From the NCBI GenBank assembly GCA_019638015.1, contig JAHBUP010000001.1, positions 1,830,424 to 1,894,423 on the forward strand: a DNA stretch of 64,000 bases, in the 5' to 3' direction. The DNA is from Melioribacteraceae bacterium. GTDB lineage: Bacteria; Bacteroidota; Ignavibacteria; Ignavibacteriales; Melioribacteraceae. The notes beneath the pieces were generated by a model that was given only the letters and a program-made list of their open reading frames with translations, made no database searches and was not told where the DNA came from. The position numbers and the translations under genes were made by a program. Positions within the stretch are counted from its first letter, which is position 1, and every line of letters starts with the position of its first letter. Below are positions 52,747 through 64,000 of the stretch, in pieces.

Positions 52747-54972
52747 GTGAATAACCAGCAACAATTTCAACAGAACCAGGAAGCGCATACCCTGCGCGAT
52801 TATATTCAGTTAATTAAGCTGAATTTCATCCCAATATTTTTAATTGCGTTAACAGGTTTATTAGTGGCAATTATCTATGCTGTAAATGCACCCGACATAT
52901 TTAAATCTACTACTGTGCTAAAAATATCAAAACCTAGTGGAAGTGTTTTAGAGGGCTCGCTCATTCCGGAATTTCAAGATTTTGGAAGCGACCGATTTAT
53001 AGCTAATGAAATTGAGATATTAAAAAGCTATAGATTGAGAGAAAGAGTTTCTAACGCTCTTGTTGATAGTTTCAGAATCTCGAATAAAAAGGAGGACTTT
53101 TCATTAATTCTTGAATCGCTTGAATATAATACTGATAAAAAATTAAGAAGTATTGATGATATAGTTAAATCCTTAGGTGCTAAAGTTTCAATAGATCAGA
53201 GAAGAGGATTAGATATTGTGGAGATCTCGGTAGAGTCCGAATCACCGACAGAAGCCGCTCTGATAGCAAATAATTACGCTAAAGCATACAGAGATTTAAA
53301 CTTATCATACAATAGAGAACAACTTACACTCATTAAAAATTTTCTTGCCAAACAACGTGACGAAAAACTTTCAGAATTACAACTTGTTGAAGAAACTGTA
53401 AAAAATTATCAAGAACAAAAGGGTATTGTTCAACTTCCCGAGCAAGCTAAAGCACTTATTGAGCAATCGTCCGATCTTCAAGCTAAGATGAATGTTGCCC
53501 GTATCGATCTTACTATGTCGGAAAAAATTCTAGCAGAATATAAAGGTGAGTTGAAAAAGAGAGATCCTGATATTTCTAACTATATTGAAAATTTAGCGAC
53601 CCAGCCTTATATCGAAAAATTGCAGCAGCAAATTGCTGATCTGAGAACTCAAAAAGATCGAGCACTTTCTTCTGGCGGAGCTTCAAGCAAGATTATTAAA
53701 GAGTTTGATTCAAAAATTGAGGACTTAAGAACAAAGCTCAATAATCAGTTATCTGTTTATAAGGCAGGTATTCTTGCTTCAACTCCAGATGAAATTAAAG
53801 AAATTACTAGAAAAGTTTTAGAAGAAGAAATTAAATATCAGTCTATTCTAGCTTCGTACAAAAAATTAAATGAAATTGTTGGCGATTACGATAGAAAAAT
53901 GAACGCTCTTCCCACAAGCACTATCGATTTAGCTCGGTTAACAAGAGAGCAATCTGCTTATGAAAAATTGTATCTACAGGTAGAGGAGAGGTATCAGCAG
54001 GCAATTATCAGCGAACAATCAGTCCCAGGAAATGTTGTGATTATTGATGATGGAAGAATCCCTCCAAAACCTGCAAAACCTAATCGACTATTAATTGTAA
54101 TTATTGGATTAGTATTGGGTGTGGGAATGGGAGTTGGATTTGCATTTGTACGCAACTACCTCGATAATACGGTAAAAACTCCTGAAGATATTCAAAACAA
54201 GAATATTAATATTCTAGCGTGGATCCCCCAGATCGAAGGAATGGAGAGCGGTAATAAAGATTTAGAATTTATTGTTGCCAAAAAGCCGGATGCTAGTGCC
54301 AGTGAAGCTTATCGCGCATTAAGAACCAGAATCAAGTTTTCGAAAATTGATAAGGAATCTTTAAAGACTATCCTAATCACTTCTTCCGCATCTCAAGAAG
54401 GTAAAACTACTACATCCGTAAATCTTGCCGGAAGTTTTGCTCAAGCCAATTTCAAAACAATTATAATTGATGCAGATTTAAGAAAACCAAGGGTTCATAC
54501 AGTCTTTAATTCAAAACGGTATCCCGGATTTACGGATTACTTTTTTGGGCAGGCTACATTTGAGGAAATAGTTAGAAACTCGGAAGTAAATAATTTAGAT
54601 TTTATTACCGCTGGAACTATCCCTCCAAACCCATCTGAAATTTTAAGTTCGGAGCAGATGCAGATCTTCCTCGAAAAATTAAAAGGGATTTACGATTATG
54701 TGATTGTGGATTCTCCTCCAATTATTGCTGTTACTGATTCGGAAATACTATCCAGTATTGTTGATGGTACAATCTTAGTGGTATCGGCAAATAATACTGA
54801 AATGGAATTGATGGAGAAATCAGTTCAAATTCTTAAGCATGAACACAGTTCATTTATTGGAACAGTATTAAATAATTTTGCGTACCGTAGCGGGTATGGT
54901 TCATACTATAAATATTATTATTACTATTCTCGTCCGACAAACAGTTCAAAAACTAAAAAAGTAAAAGCTTGA
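52747..54972 (+). CDS. Polysaccharide co-polymerase with BY-kinase domain (Wzc-like)
   Basis: A 741-residue protein: a Wzz-like chain with membrane helices near residues 32-52 and 440-465, a long coiled coil (about 185-390, [17 protein letters not shown]), and a cytoplasmic kinase with Walker A in [12 protein letters not shown] (about 543-555), IIDADLRKP and YVIVDSPPI. The C-terminus is tyrosine-rich ([11 protein letters not shown]), the site of autophosphorylation in BY-kinases. It controls chain length of exported polysaccharide. The start is GTG at 52747. It is one base overlap from the SDR gene. Confidence 0.92.
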   Translation: MNNQQQFQQNQEAHTLRDYIQLIKLNFIPIFLIALTGLLVAIIYAVNAPDIFKSTTVLKISKPSGSVLEGSLIPEFQDFGSDRFIANEIEILKSYRLRERVSNALVDSFRISNKKEDFSLILESLEYNTDKKLRSIDDIVKSLGAKVSIDQRRGLDIVEISVESESPTEAALIANNYAKAYRDLNLSYNREQLTLIKNFLAKQRDEKLSELQLVEETVKNYQEQKGIVQLPEQAKALIEQSSDLQAKMNVARIDLTMSEKILAEYKGELKKRDPDISNYIENLATQPYIEKLQQQIADLRTQKDRALSSGGASSKIIKEFDSKIEDLRTKLNNQLSVYKAGILASTPDEIKEITRKVLEEEIKYQSILASYKKLNEIVGDYDRKMNALPTSTIDLARLTREQSAYEKLYLQVEERYQQAIISEQSVPGNVVIIDDGRIPPKPAKPNRLLIVIIGLVLGVGMGVGFAFVRNYLDNTVKTPEDIQNKNINILAWIPQIEGMESGNKDLEFIVAKKPDASASEAYRALRTRIKFSKIDKESLKTILITSSASQEGKTTTSVNLAGSFAQANFKTIIIDADLRKPRVHTVFNSKRYPGFTDYFFGQATFEEIVRNSEVNNLDFITAGTIPPNPSEILSSEQMQIFLEKLKGIYDYVIVDSPPIIAVTDSEILSSIVDGTILVVSANNTEMELMEKSVQILKHEHSSFIGTVLNNFAYRSGYGSYYKYYYYYSRPTNSSKTKKVKA

Positions 54973-55919
54973 TGAGTAAAAAAGTTGCGGTTGTTACTGG
55001 TGGGGCCGGATTTCTCGGCTCCCATCTCTGCGAAAATCTCCTTCAAAAAAATCTTAAAGTTATTTGCATCGATAATCTCCTCACCGGAAGAGTAAGTAAT
55101 ATTGAACATCTTTTTATAAATGAAGATTTTACATTCATAAAGCATGATATAACAAACTTTATTCATGTGCCGGGTAATGTTGATTATATTTTACATTTCG
55201 CTTCACCCGCGAGTCCAATCGATTATCTAAAACTACCTATACAGACATTAAAAGTTGGATCATTGGGTACTCACAAAGCTTTAGGACTGGCCAAAGATAA
55301 AAATGCGGTTTTCCTTTTGGCATCAACTTCAGAAGTATATGGTGATCCATTAGTTCATCCACAAAAAGAAGATTACTGGGGTAATGTAAATCCTATTGGT
55401 CCTCGTGGTGTTTATGATGAAGCCAAGCGTTTCGCTGAAGCATTAACTATGGCTTATCATAGATATCATGGTGTCAATACTAGAATTGTGAGAATTTTTA
55501 ATACCTACGGCTCAAGAATGCGGGTTGATGATGGGCGAGCATTGCCGGCGTTCTTCTCCCAAGCATTAAAAGGGGAAGATGTTACTGTTTTTGGGGACGG
55601 ATCTCAGACCAGAAGTTTCTGCTATGTTGATGATTTGGTAAACGGAATAATTAGCCTGCTTTTTTCCAATGAAATAAATCCGGTTAATATTGGAAATCCA
55701 GCCGAAATAGCTCTCATAGATATTGCGAAGGAAGTGATAGAATTATGCAACTCAAAAAGTAAAATTGTATTTCAATCATTACCGGAAGATGATCCCAAAG
55801 TTAGACAGCCTGATATAACAAGGGCAAAAGAAATTTTAGGTTGGGAACCGAAAATTAAACGCGAAGAAGGACTCAGAATTACTATGGAATACTTTAAAAA
55901 AGAAGTACTCGGAGAATAG
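54972..55919 (+). CDS. UDP-glucuronate decarboxylase (UDP-xylose synthase)-like SDR
   Basis: A 315-residue extended [51 protein letters not shown] (YxxxK) and [10 protein letters not shown] are the text of UXS proteins. It would make UDP-xylose from UDP-glucuronate for the polysaccharide made by the neighbouring export genes. ATG 54972 shares its A with the stop of the kinase gene; a TTG just upstream is less likely. A strong convergent terminator follows. Confidence 0.88.
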   Translation: MSKKVAVVTGGAGFLGSHLCENLLQKNLKVICIDNLLTGRVSNIEHLFINEDFTFIKHDITNFIHVPGNVDYILHFASPASPIDYLKLPIQTLKVGSLGTHKALGLAKDKNAVFLLASTSEVYGDPLVHPQKEDYWGNVNPIGPRGVYDEAKRFAEALTMAYHRYHGVNTRIVRIFNTYGSRMRVDDGRALPAFFSQALKGEDVTVFGDGSQTRSFCYVDDLVNGIISLLFSNEINPVNIGNPAEIALIDIAKEVIELCNSKSKIVFQSLPEDDPKVRQPDITRAKEILGWEPKIKREEGLRITMEYFKKEVLGE

Positions 55920-55956
55920 TAATTCTTTTTTATAAAGGTCATTAATCCCCAAAAAA

Positions 55957-55976
55957 AGTCCCGCCGAAGCGGGACT
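55957..55976. terminator. Bidirectional terminator between the SDR gene and groEL
   Basis: AGTCCCGC (55957-55964) pairs with GCGGGACT (55969-55976) around the tetraloop CGAA. On the minus strand seven T residues follow, and on the plus strand a T-rich tail follows, so it can end both convergent transcripts. Confidence 0.88.
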
Positions 55977-56009
55977 TTCATTTTATCAAGCATAAACGTT
56001 AAATTAATC

Positions 56010-57656
<1,647 letters not shown>

Positions 57657-57670
57657 TTATCAAACTTATA

Positions 57671-57967
57671 TTAGTTAACAATACCGTAAATATCATTTTC
57701 ACGCATAATTAAATATTCTTCACCATCAATTTTAACTTCGGTTCCCGAATATTTACCGTAAAGTACTGCATCACCAACTTTAACTGTCATTGGTACTGCT
57801 TTACCATTATCGTCAACTCTTCCGCTTCCAACGGCAACTACAACCCCTTCAATGGGTTTTTCTTTAACTGTATCAGGGAGAATAATCCCACCCTTTGTAA
57901 CTTCTTCAGCTTCTTTAGCTTTTACAATAACTCTATCAGCTAAAGGTTTAATTTTGAAGTCTGCCAT
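57671..57967 (-). CDS. groES: Co-chaperonin GroES
   Basis: A 98-residue Gro[33 protein letters not shown], then [29 protein letters not shown] ending at 57967 is chosen because GGAGG lies six bases upstream; a longer frame reading back to 58012 would run through the CIRCE element and is not credible. Caps GroEL. Confidence 0.97.
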   Translation of the reverse strand: MADFKIKPLADRVIVKAKEAEEVTKGGIILPDTVKEKPIEGVVVAVGSGRVDDNGKAVPMTVKVGDAVLYGKYSGTEVKIDGEEYLIMRENDIYGIVN

Positions 57968-58005
57968 GTGTAACCTCCATTTAATATAATTAAGTTTTTT
58001 ATAAA

Positions 58006-58032
58006 TTAGCACTCTAAAACAACGAGTGCTAA
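58006..58032 (-). promoter_or_regulatory. CIRCE operator (HrcA binding site)
   Basis: A perfect inverted repeat TTAGCACTC (58006-58014), nine-base spacer, GAGTGCTAA (58024-58032). This is the consensus CIRCE element bound by the HrcA repressor in many bacteria. It lies between the groESL promoter and the groES start. hrcA itself is not in the window. Confidence 0.97.
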
Positions 58033-58059
58033 TATAATATTCTAACCGGTTTTTGTCAA
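58031..58059 (-). promoter_or_regulatory. Sigma-70-type promoter of groESL
   Basis: On the minus strand TTGACA (58059-58054) is followed after 17 bases by TATATT (58036-58031), which overlaps the outer end of CIRCE. The expected start site falls inside CIRCE, so bound HrcA would block initiation. The rest of the 58060-58279 gap shows no gene or RNA I could identify. Confidence 0.8.
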
Positions 58060-58279
58060 GAAAAGATGCTTTATCTAGGTTTAGAAATGATGAAAGTGCG
58101 ACAAAAATACCACATCACAAAAAATACATAGGCAATATGGCATAATTGTGTAAATAATTTTAGAAAGTAGGCGAATATGTGTTTCTTGACCCCAATGATT
58201 TAATATTGAGGTCACCCTTGGATTATAACAATTGCGAATTATTCCGTTATTAATGAGTCTGCGTTAATATTACAAAAAG

Positions 58280-59581
58280 TCAATCCAACTCAACCGAACG
58301 AGAAAAAATATAATCTAAATTAACCAGCATTTTAGAGGTATCAAATAAGTCTTCAATCTCACTTATTGAGAGATATTTATTAACATCTTGGGAATTTGAT
58401 AACTCATTCTTCAATGATTTACTTTCATCAGCCCATACTTCCATAGCAGATTTTTGAACGAATGCGTATGCATCTTCCCGGGTCATTCCTTTTTCTGTTA
58501 ATTTTAATAAAACTTTTTGGGAGTGAATTAATCCCCTTGTTTTTTCCAAATTTTTCAACATGTTCTCTGGGTAAATAATCAAATTATCCATTAATTTAAT
58601 TGCGAGCCCAAGCATATAATCCAAAGTAATACAACTGTCGGGTAAAATAACTCTCTCAACAGATGAGTGAGAAATATCCCTTTCATGCCAAAGGGCTACA
58701 TTTTCTATGGCAGCCATAGCATTTCCGCGTAATATCCTTGCGAGTCCCGTAATCCTTTCGCTGACGATGGGATTTCGTTTATGTGGCATAGCTGAAGAAC
58801 CTTTTTGTCCTTTTGAGAAATATTCTTCAGCTTCTAATACTTCGGTTCTTTGAAGGTGTCGTATTTCAATTGCTATTTTCTCGAGTGATGCGCCAATAAT
58901 TGCTAAAGTGGTTAAAAATTCTGCGTGTCGATCACGCTGAACAACTTGTGTGGCAACCGGCTCAGGTTTTAATCCTAATTTATCACAAACGTATTCTTCA
59001 ACTTTAGGAGAGATGTGATCGAAAGTACCAACTGCACCAGAAATTTTTCCAACGGCAGCTGAATTGATAGAACTTTCTAATCTTACAATATTTCTTTTGC
59101 ATTCTTCGTACCATAAAGCGAATTTTAATCCCATTGAGTAAGGTTCGGCGTGTATACCATGACTTCTACCAATGCAGTAAACATTCTTATTTTTAAGTGC
59201 TTGCCTTTTTAGAATGGCTTTCAATTCTTTCAAATCCTTTAATAAGATTTCACCTGCACATTTAATTTGATAGGCGAGCGCTGTATCCAAAACGTCTGAA
59301 GAGGTCATGCCATAATGAATATGGCGGGAAGCGGGACCAACATATTCTGCAACGTTAGTTAAAAATGCAATCACATCATGCTTAGTGGTTTCCTCAATTT
59401 CAAGAATACGATCAACATTAAAAGCTGCTTTAGATTTAATTTCATTCATGTCCTGTGAGTTAATTTCCCCCATCACAGCTCTTGCTTCACATGCAATAAT
59501 TTCAACTTTTAACCATGAGTCAAATTTAAATTGCTCCGACCAAACATCACCCATTTCTTTTCGGGTATAGCGACTAATCAT
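58280..59581 (-). CDS. purB: Adenylosuccinate lyase
   Basis: A 433-residue member of the fumarase/aspartase superfamily. SSAMPHKRNPIVSERI is the signature near residue 263, and HYGMTSSDVLDTALA and GRSHGIHAEPYSMGLKFA are the PurB-specific segments. It acts twice in purine synthesis, releasing fumarate. It starts one base into the degP stop codon; GAGAGG of the upstream gene end serves as ribosome binding site. It is the last gene of plsY-degP-purB. Confidence 0.95.
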   Translation of the reverse strand: MISRYTRKEMGDVWSEQFKFDSWLKVEIIACEARAVMGEINSQDMNEIKSKAAFNVDRILEIEETTKHDVIAFLTNVAEYVGPASRHIHYGMTSSDVLDTALAYQIKCAGEILLKDLKELKAILKRQALKNKNVYCIGRSHGIHAEPYSMGLKFALWYEECKRNIVRLESSINSAAVGKISGAVGTFDHISPKVEEYVCDKLGLKPEPVATQVVQRDRHAEFLTTLAIIGASLEKIAIEIRHLQRTEVLEAEEYFSKGQKGSSAMPHKRNPIVSERITGLARILRGNAMAAIENVALWHERDISHSSVERVILPDSCITLDYMLGLAIKLMDNLIIYPENMLKNLEKTRGLIHSQKVLLKLTEKGMTREDAYAFVQKSAMEVWADESKSLKNELSNSQDVNKYLSISEIEDLFDTSKMLVNLDYIFSRSVELD

Positions 59582-60753
59582 TATTTCCTCTCCAATTTCA
59601 TTTTTTTGACAATGTTAGAATCACCTCTTAGTATTTTCAGCTCGATGGTATCATCTGTACGGTATTCGTTAATAACACTTATCAATGTGTTTTCATCTGT
59701 AATTTTATAATTATCAATTCCTAATATAATATCTTCGACTTGAATGCCAGCTTTTTGGGCAGGAGAGTTTTGTGAAACCTGGGTAATAATTACGCCTCTA
59801 TTTGATTTTAATCCATAAGTTTTGGCAAGGTTTTCATCAATGGTTAGAATATTTAGACCTGTCCAGAAATTTCTATTTACTTTCCCATCCTGTTTGAGCT
59901 CGTCAATGACTCTTTTTATTTTATTTACAGGAATAGCAAACCCAACCCCAACATTACCCGAAGAACCTTGAGCAGTATAAATTAAAGTATTTAATCCGAC
60001 TAATTCGCCAATCGCGTTTACAAGGGGTCCACCACTATTGCCGCTATTGATTGCAGCATCAGTTTGAATCATATTAATATAATATCTATTATTTGTTGGG
60101 GGAAGGTTCATGCCTGTGGCACTTATAACTCCAACAGTTACCGTTGGTTGATCATTTACAGAAAAAAGTCCAAATGGATTTCCAAGAGCGATAGTCCATT
60201 CTCCAATAATTATATCATCGGAGTTGCCAAGAGGAACAAAGGGCAAATTTTTAGCGTCTATTTTTAATAAGCATAAGTCAGAAGCTTGGTCACTTCCAAG
60301 TATTTTTGCTTTGAAAATTCTTCCATCGGTCAAGGTTACATTAGCTTCAACAGCATTACCAGCTACGTGATCATTTGTTATGATATATCCATCACTAGAG
60401 ATAATCACTCCTGATCCTAAACCTCTTATTTGTTGGTTATAAACTCTATCACCAAAAAAATAACGCCAAAATGGATCTTGGCTGTAAATATCTCTTACTT
60501 GTCTTATCTCTGTTACATTAATTCCAACCACCGCCGGCTTAATTCTTGAAACGGTATTAGTAATTACATTACTTCTGCCGGCTGTAATATCATCATTTGC
60601 TAAATTTTTCTCATAAATTGACGCGGCTCTTTTATTAATTAAATGATAGTTAATTGTTTCATCTAGTTTAGGTTGAATGACCATACTAAATAGTGCCGCA
60701 GAAATTATTAATGTTACTAAAGATGAAATTAGTATTGTTTTAAGATTTTTCAT
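59581..60753 (-). CDS. DegP/HtrA-type periplasmic serine protease
   Basis: A 390-residue protein with an N-terminal signal anchor (residues 8-26), a trypsin-like domain with H129 (TNDHV), D159 (SDLCLLKI) and S240 (GNSGGP), and one C-terminal PDZ domain (about 290-385, RGVIITQVSQNSPAQKAGIQVEDIILG). One PDZ and a membrane anchor make it DegS-like in layout. It processes misfolded envelope proteins. The start overlaps the end of plsY by 14 bases. Confidence 0.92.
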   Translation of the reverse strand: MKNLKTILISSLVTLIISAALFSMVIQPKLDETINYHLINKRAASIYEKNLANDDITAGRSNVITNTVSRIKPAVVGINVTEIRQVRDIYSQDPFWRYFFGDRVYNQQIRGLGSGVIISSDGYIITNDHVAGNAVEANVTLTDGRIFKAKILGSDQASDLCLLKIDAKNLPFVPLGNSDDIIIGEWTIALGNPFGLFSVNDQPTVTVGVISATGMNLPPTNNRYYINMIQTDAAINSGNSGGPLVNAIGELVGLNTLIYTAQGSSGNVGVGFAIPVNKIKRVIDELKQDGKVNRNFWTGLNILTIDENLAKTYGLKSNRGVIITQVSQNSPAQKAGIQVEDIILGIDNYKITDENTLISVINEYRTDDTIELKILRGDSNIVKKMKLERK

Positions 60754-61381
60754 TTTCGTTACCTCTAGATTTTTTCCAATTCTTTATATACTCTTTAATT
60801 GGCTCAATATGCCTCATCAAAATTATGGATAACAATACAGCTATAGAAATGCTGAATTCCAAATTTTCACTTGCTGGTGGTGTTGAGTAATAATTAAGAA
60901 CTTTTACCGAAGAGAATGCTAATGCCGCGGTGAGCACTGTGGCCGAAAAATTGGCAAAATGAACATGACGTTTAAATATAAAAGCAATGCCCCAAAGTAG
61001 TAGCCACAATCCGAGAACAGGAGGACTTAATAGTATAGCGCCGCCGGCTGCAGTTGCTAATCCTCTTCCTCCTTTAAATTTTAGCCAAGGATTAAAGCAA
61101 TGTGAAAAAACTGCCGCAATTAAAGCTAATGCGGATAATATAAAATTGTCTCCAAATAATAATTTAACTAAGTAAACCGCTAATAATCCTTTCAATAAAT
61201 CAATAATAAGAACAAAGGCACCAATTGATTTTGATTTTGATACCTTAAGAGAATTTAATGCCCCAACATTACCTGACCCATTCTGAGTTATATCAATTGA
61301 CTTGAATTTTTTCAATAATATATATGCAGTTGGAAAGGAGCCAATTATATAGCCGATAAGTGTGCTTCCGAGAAATTCCAT
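60740..61381 (-). CDS. plsY: Glycerol-3-phosphate acyltransferase PlsY
   Basis: A 213-residue polytopic membrane protein. GSTLIGYIIGSFPTAYIL, GSGNVGALNSLKV and FKGGRGLATAAGGAILLSP are the PlsY signatures. GSGNVGALN replaces the more common GSGNxGATN at one position. It transfers acyl from acyl-phosphate to glycerol 3-phosphate at the inner membrane. It opens the minus-strand run that continues into degP and purB. Confidence 0.94.
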   Translation of the reverse strand: MEFLGSTLIGYIIGSFPTAYILLKKFKSIDITQNGSGNVGALNSLKVSKSKSIGAFVLIIDLLKGLLAVYLVKLLFGDNFILSALALIAAVFSHCFNPWLKFKGGRGLATAAGGAILLSPPVLGLWLLLWGIAFIFKRHVHFANFSATVLTAALAFSSVKVLNYYSTPPASENLEFSISIAVLLSIILMRHIEPIKEYIKNWKKSRGNENEKS

Positions 61382-61702
61382 TTTGTCCTTTTCTTTTTCG
61401 CCAAATTTAATTCTTAAACTGGTATTAAAAAACTCATTCTCTTATAATTCTTCAAAGAAAAAAGTTCCTGCCCGGATGGAATTAGTCTTCTAAGTATATC
61501 ATGAAGTCAGTTCAAAACTAATTTTAGAGAGGGGTAGTTTAGAACTGTAACTGCATCATCCCAAAAAGATGAGGTTAGAATAATTCTTGAAAACTCATCT
61601 TCAGCGTATTTTCAAAATATTAACCTTAATTTATTTTTTCTTGAACCCAAAAAAATTATTAACTTGCTTCTCGGAATAATAAAACAAGAAATTGGAGCAT
61701 TT
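61382..61702. other. Intergenic region between divergent plsY and glgP
   Basis: This 321-base stretch separates the divergent genes. I see no gene, no tRNA and no clear hairpin terminator. It is AT-rich and must hold promoters for both sides, but none could be named with confidence. Confidence 0.6.
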
Positions 61703-64000
61703 ATGATAAATTATGTTGGGAGATTTAATGTAGAACCTTCCCTGCCAACTAAATTAGAAGCACTTCGCGAAATTGCTATGAATTTGTATTGGTCATGGAA
61801 TCATGACGCAATTGAACTTTTTAGAAGAATGGATCGAAAACTTTGGGAAGAATCGCATCATAATCCCGTGTTAATGCTTGGGAAAATAAGCCAAAGCAGA
61901 CTTAATGAATTAACCGGTGATGATAGTTTCGTATCTCACATGAATCGTGTTTATGTTCAATTGAATGTTTATGTTGAAGAAAAAAGCTGGTACCAGAGAA
62001 ATTATAAATACAGCAAAGAGAGCGTGATCGCCTATTTTTCAGCAGAGTTTGGGTTGACGGAATGTTTGCAAATTTATTCGGGTGGACTTGGTGTCTTAGC
62101 AGGTGATCATTTAAAATCTTCTTCAGATTTAGGATTGCCACTAGTAGGTGTAGGACTTTGTTACAAAGAAGGATATTTTCAGCAGTATTTGGCTAACGAT
62201 GGCTGGCAGCAAGAACGATATGAAATTACAGATTTTTATAATCAGCCAATGACACTTGTTACAAATAAGGATAAAGCTCCTTTAATAATCGAATTAGATT
62301 TTCCGGGAAGAAAAGTATCATTTCAAATATGGAAAATTGCCGTTGGACGAATTCCACTGTTTTTGCTTGATACAAATGTTTTGGAAAATAATCCTGAAGA
62401 TAGGAAAATTACCCGTTCCCTATATGGAGGAGATAATCAAACAAGAATTGAGCAGGAAATCGTTTTAGGAATCGGAGGGGTTAGAGCCCTTCATGCTATG
62501 GGCATTAAATTCTCAGTTTGTCATATGAATGAAGGACATTCTGCGTTCCTCGCTCTTGAAAGAATAAGAACTCTGATGAAATTGTATTCGCTTTCATTTG
62601 CTGAGGCGAAAGATCTAAATTTTTATTCTAATGTTTTTACTACTCATACACCAGTACCAGCCGGCATAGATATTTTCCCAAATGAGCTTGTTGAAAAGTA
62701 TTTTGGATATTATTACAGACATGAACTTCAGCTTAATGATAAAGATTTTTACAGATTAGGCACTATTCATAAAGATAAACCAACTCTAAATTTTAATATG
62801 GCACATCTTGCAATGAACACCGCTGGTTATGTTAATGGAGTAAGTCAACTTCACGGTTTGGTTTCAAAGAAAATGTGGCAAACTGGTTTCAAAGATATAC
62901 CATTTGATGAAATTCCAATTAACGCTATAACCAATGGTGTTCACACAAGAACACATCTATCAAATGATATGGAGGAATTGCTTTACCGTTATTTGGGTGA
63001 TAAGTTTATGCAGAACCCGGCGGAGACTGAAATTTGGGAGGGTATCGATGAAATTCCAGACGAAGAATTATGGCGTACTCATGAAAGAAGAAGGGAACGG
63101 TTGGTAGCATTTGCTCGAAACCGTTTGGTTAGGCAAATTAAATCACGCGGCGGCTCGGTTACAGAATTAAACTTTGCAAAAGAGGTTCTGGATGCTCAAG
63201 CTTTAACGATAGGATTTGCCAGAAGATTTGCAACTTATAAAAGAGCAACTCTTATATTTAGAGATATTGAGAGACTCGAGGCGATTATCTCCAATCCCGA
63301 TTACCCGGTTCAATTTATAATTGCCGGTAAAGCTCATCCAAAAGATGATGAGGGGAAAAAACTAATTCAAGATATAATCGCACTGTCAAAAGAGCCTCAC
63401 CTTCGAAAAAAGATTGTATTCATTGAGAATTATGATATGAATATTGCCCGCTATATGGTTGAGGGTTGCGATGTTTGGTTAAATAACCCCAGAAGGCCAT
63501 TAGAAGCGAGCGGAACTTCTGGGATGAAAGTAATTGCGAATGGTGGTCTTAATTTAAGTGTAATGGATGGATGGTGGGATGAAGCATACACTCCTGAAGT
63601 TGGATGGAGAATTGGCAATAGGGAAGAATATGAAAATTTAGACCTTCAAGATGAAATTGAATCACGTCTGATTTACGAGGCTATCGAAAAAGAATTAGTT
63701 CCCTTATACTACAATAGGGGAGTTGATAAACTTCCTCGTGGATGGATCCAAATGATGAAGAATTCAATGAGAACTTTAGGCCCTAAATTTACCTCGCATA
63801 GAATGGTTTCGGAATATGCTCAAAAATTCTATTTCAATTCATTTGAGAAAAGAGCCGATTTAATGAAAAATGAATGTGCCAAAGTGCGTGAATTTTCTTC
63901 ATGGAAATCAAAGGTGCAAAATAACTGGACTAATGTTAAATTTATTTCAATTACTGAAGACGATAAAAGTAAAGAATTAAAAGTCGGCGAAAAGTATTCA
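61703..64000 (+). CDS. glgP: Alpha-glucan (glycogen/maltodextrin) phosphorylase, 5' part
   Basis: Open from ATG 61703 (TTGGAGC upstream) to the window end without a stop; 766 codons are visible. AYFSAEFGLTECLQIYSGGLGVLAGDHLKS, VCHMNEGHSAFLALERI and RPLEASGTSGMKVIANGG (PLP-site region) are the text of the alpha-glucan phosphorylase group of about 700-850 residues, the short form that lacks the classical N-terminal extension. It releases glucose 1-phosphate from alpha-1,4-glucans. The 3' end lies outside the window. Confidence 0.95.
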   Translation, partial: MINYVGRFNVEPSLPTKLEALREIAMNLYWSWNHDAIELFRRMDRKLWEESHHNPVLMLGKISQSRLNELTGDDSFVSHMNRVYVQLNVYVEEKSWYQRNYKYSKESVIAYFSAEFGLTECLQIYSGGLGVLAGDHLKSSSDLGLPLVGVGLCYKEGYFQQYLANDGWQQERYEITDFYNQPMTLVTNKDKAPLIIELDFPGRKVSFQIWKIAVGRIPLFLLDTNVLENNPEDRKITRSLYGGDNQTRIEQEIVLGIGGVRALHAMGIKFSVCHMNEGHSAFLALERIRTLMKLYSLSFAEAKDLNFYSNVFTTHTPVPAGIDIFPNELVEKYFGYYYRHELQLNDKDFYRLGTIHKDKPTLNFNMAHLAMNTAGYVNGVSQLHGLVSKKMWQTGFKDIPFDEIPINAITNGVHTRTHLSNDMEELLYRYLGDKFMQNPAETEIWEGIDEIPDEELWRTHERRRERLVAFARNRLVRQIKSRGGSVTELNFAKEVLDAQALTIGFARRFATYKRATLIFRDIERLEAIISNPDYPVQFIIAGKAHPKDDEGKKLIQDIIALSKEPHLRKKIVFIENYDMNIARYMVEGCDVWLNNPRRPLEASGTSGMKVIANGGLNLSVMDGWWDEAYTPEVGWRIGNREEYENLDLQDEIESRLIYEAIEKELVPLYYNRGVDKLPRGWIQMMKNSMRTLGPKFTSHRMVSEYAQKFYFNSFEKRADLMKNECAKVREFSSWKSKVQNNWTNVKFISITEDDKSKELKVGEKYS

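Noticed and set aside
57967..58012. Longer groES with 15 extra N-terminal residues
   Set aside because: The added codons run through CIRCE and upstream of the GGAGG ribosome binding site, so they are not translated.

Overview
The window looks like chromosomal DNA of an AT-rich Gram-negative bacterium of the Bacteroidota/Chlorobiota/Ignavibacteriota group, most probably an Ignavibacteria-like lineage. This is inferred from gene content, not from a 16S gene. The pointers are a DUF4835/PorD-type secretion protein and a PorV-like barrel, a bacterial sphingolipid gene set, monomeric NADP-isocitrate dehydrogenase, ThyX, an S23-type four-helix-bundle protein, a methylmalonyl-CoA mutase chain without a B12 domain, and many TTG/GTG starts. 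No CRISPR array, prophage or transposase was seen.

Region 1 (1-9261, minus strand) is a C6-tricarboxylate block. In transcription order it holds an isocitrate-dehydrogenase-family enzyme, CstA, a degenerate HD protein, a four-helix-bundle protein, an aconitase-family enzyme that resembles fungal homoaconitase (Lys4), an MmgE/PrpD dehydratase, a fused citrate lyase gamma-beta chain (CitD-CitE), and citrate lyase alpha (CitF, cut by the window edge). Region 2 (9333-13101) has an outer-membrane barrel pair and, divergently, a PorD-like protein. Region 3 (13115-16601) carries the three genes of bacterial ceramide synthesis: GNAT-type ceramide synthase, serine palmitoyltransferase and the divergent NAD-dependent reductase. 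Region 4 (16532-19350) has a DUF123 GIY-YIG protein, a heme-c-like lipoprotein, PhoD and tRNA-Ala(GGC). Behind the tRNA sits a broken GIY-YIG gene that ends inside a second copy of the tRNA 3' half.

Region 5 (19430-41314) is mostly plus-strand housekeeping and metabolism: XRE regulator/MATE pump, Maf, monomeric IDH, EF-G2, HIT hydrolase, glycerate kinase, ThyX/DHFR, MutL, methylmalonyl-CoA mutase, UbiA-type transferase, CNNM, Tgt, YajC, an arginase-like pseudoenzyme and NfeD. Region 6 (41346-48475, minus strand) mixes Ndk, SucD with a histone-like lysine tail, a deformylase-like protein, GatA, TatA, PurQ/PurS, PssA and Psd. Region 7 (48603-55919, plus strand) runs YbaB-RecR-methyltransferase-two lipoproteins-FtsX and then an exopolysaccharide set (SLBB protein, Wzc-like tyrosine kinase, UDP-xylose-synthase-like SDR). 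Region 8 (56010-61381, minus strand) has groESL under a perfect CIRCE operator, purB, a DegP/HtrA protease and plsY. The window ends inside an alpha-glucan phosphorylase gene.

The most unusual parts are the tricarboxylate block with its Lys4-like enzyme and CitDE fusion, the tRNA/GIY-YIG duplication, the lysine tail on SucD, the catalytically dead arginase homologue, a lipoprotein gene that appears to start at ATT, and the compact ceramide locus.
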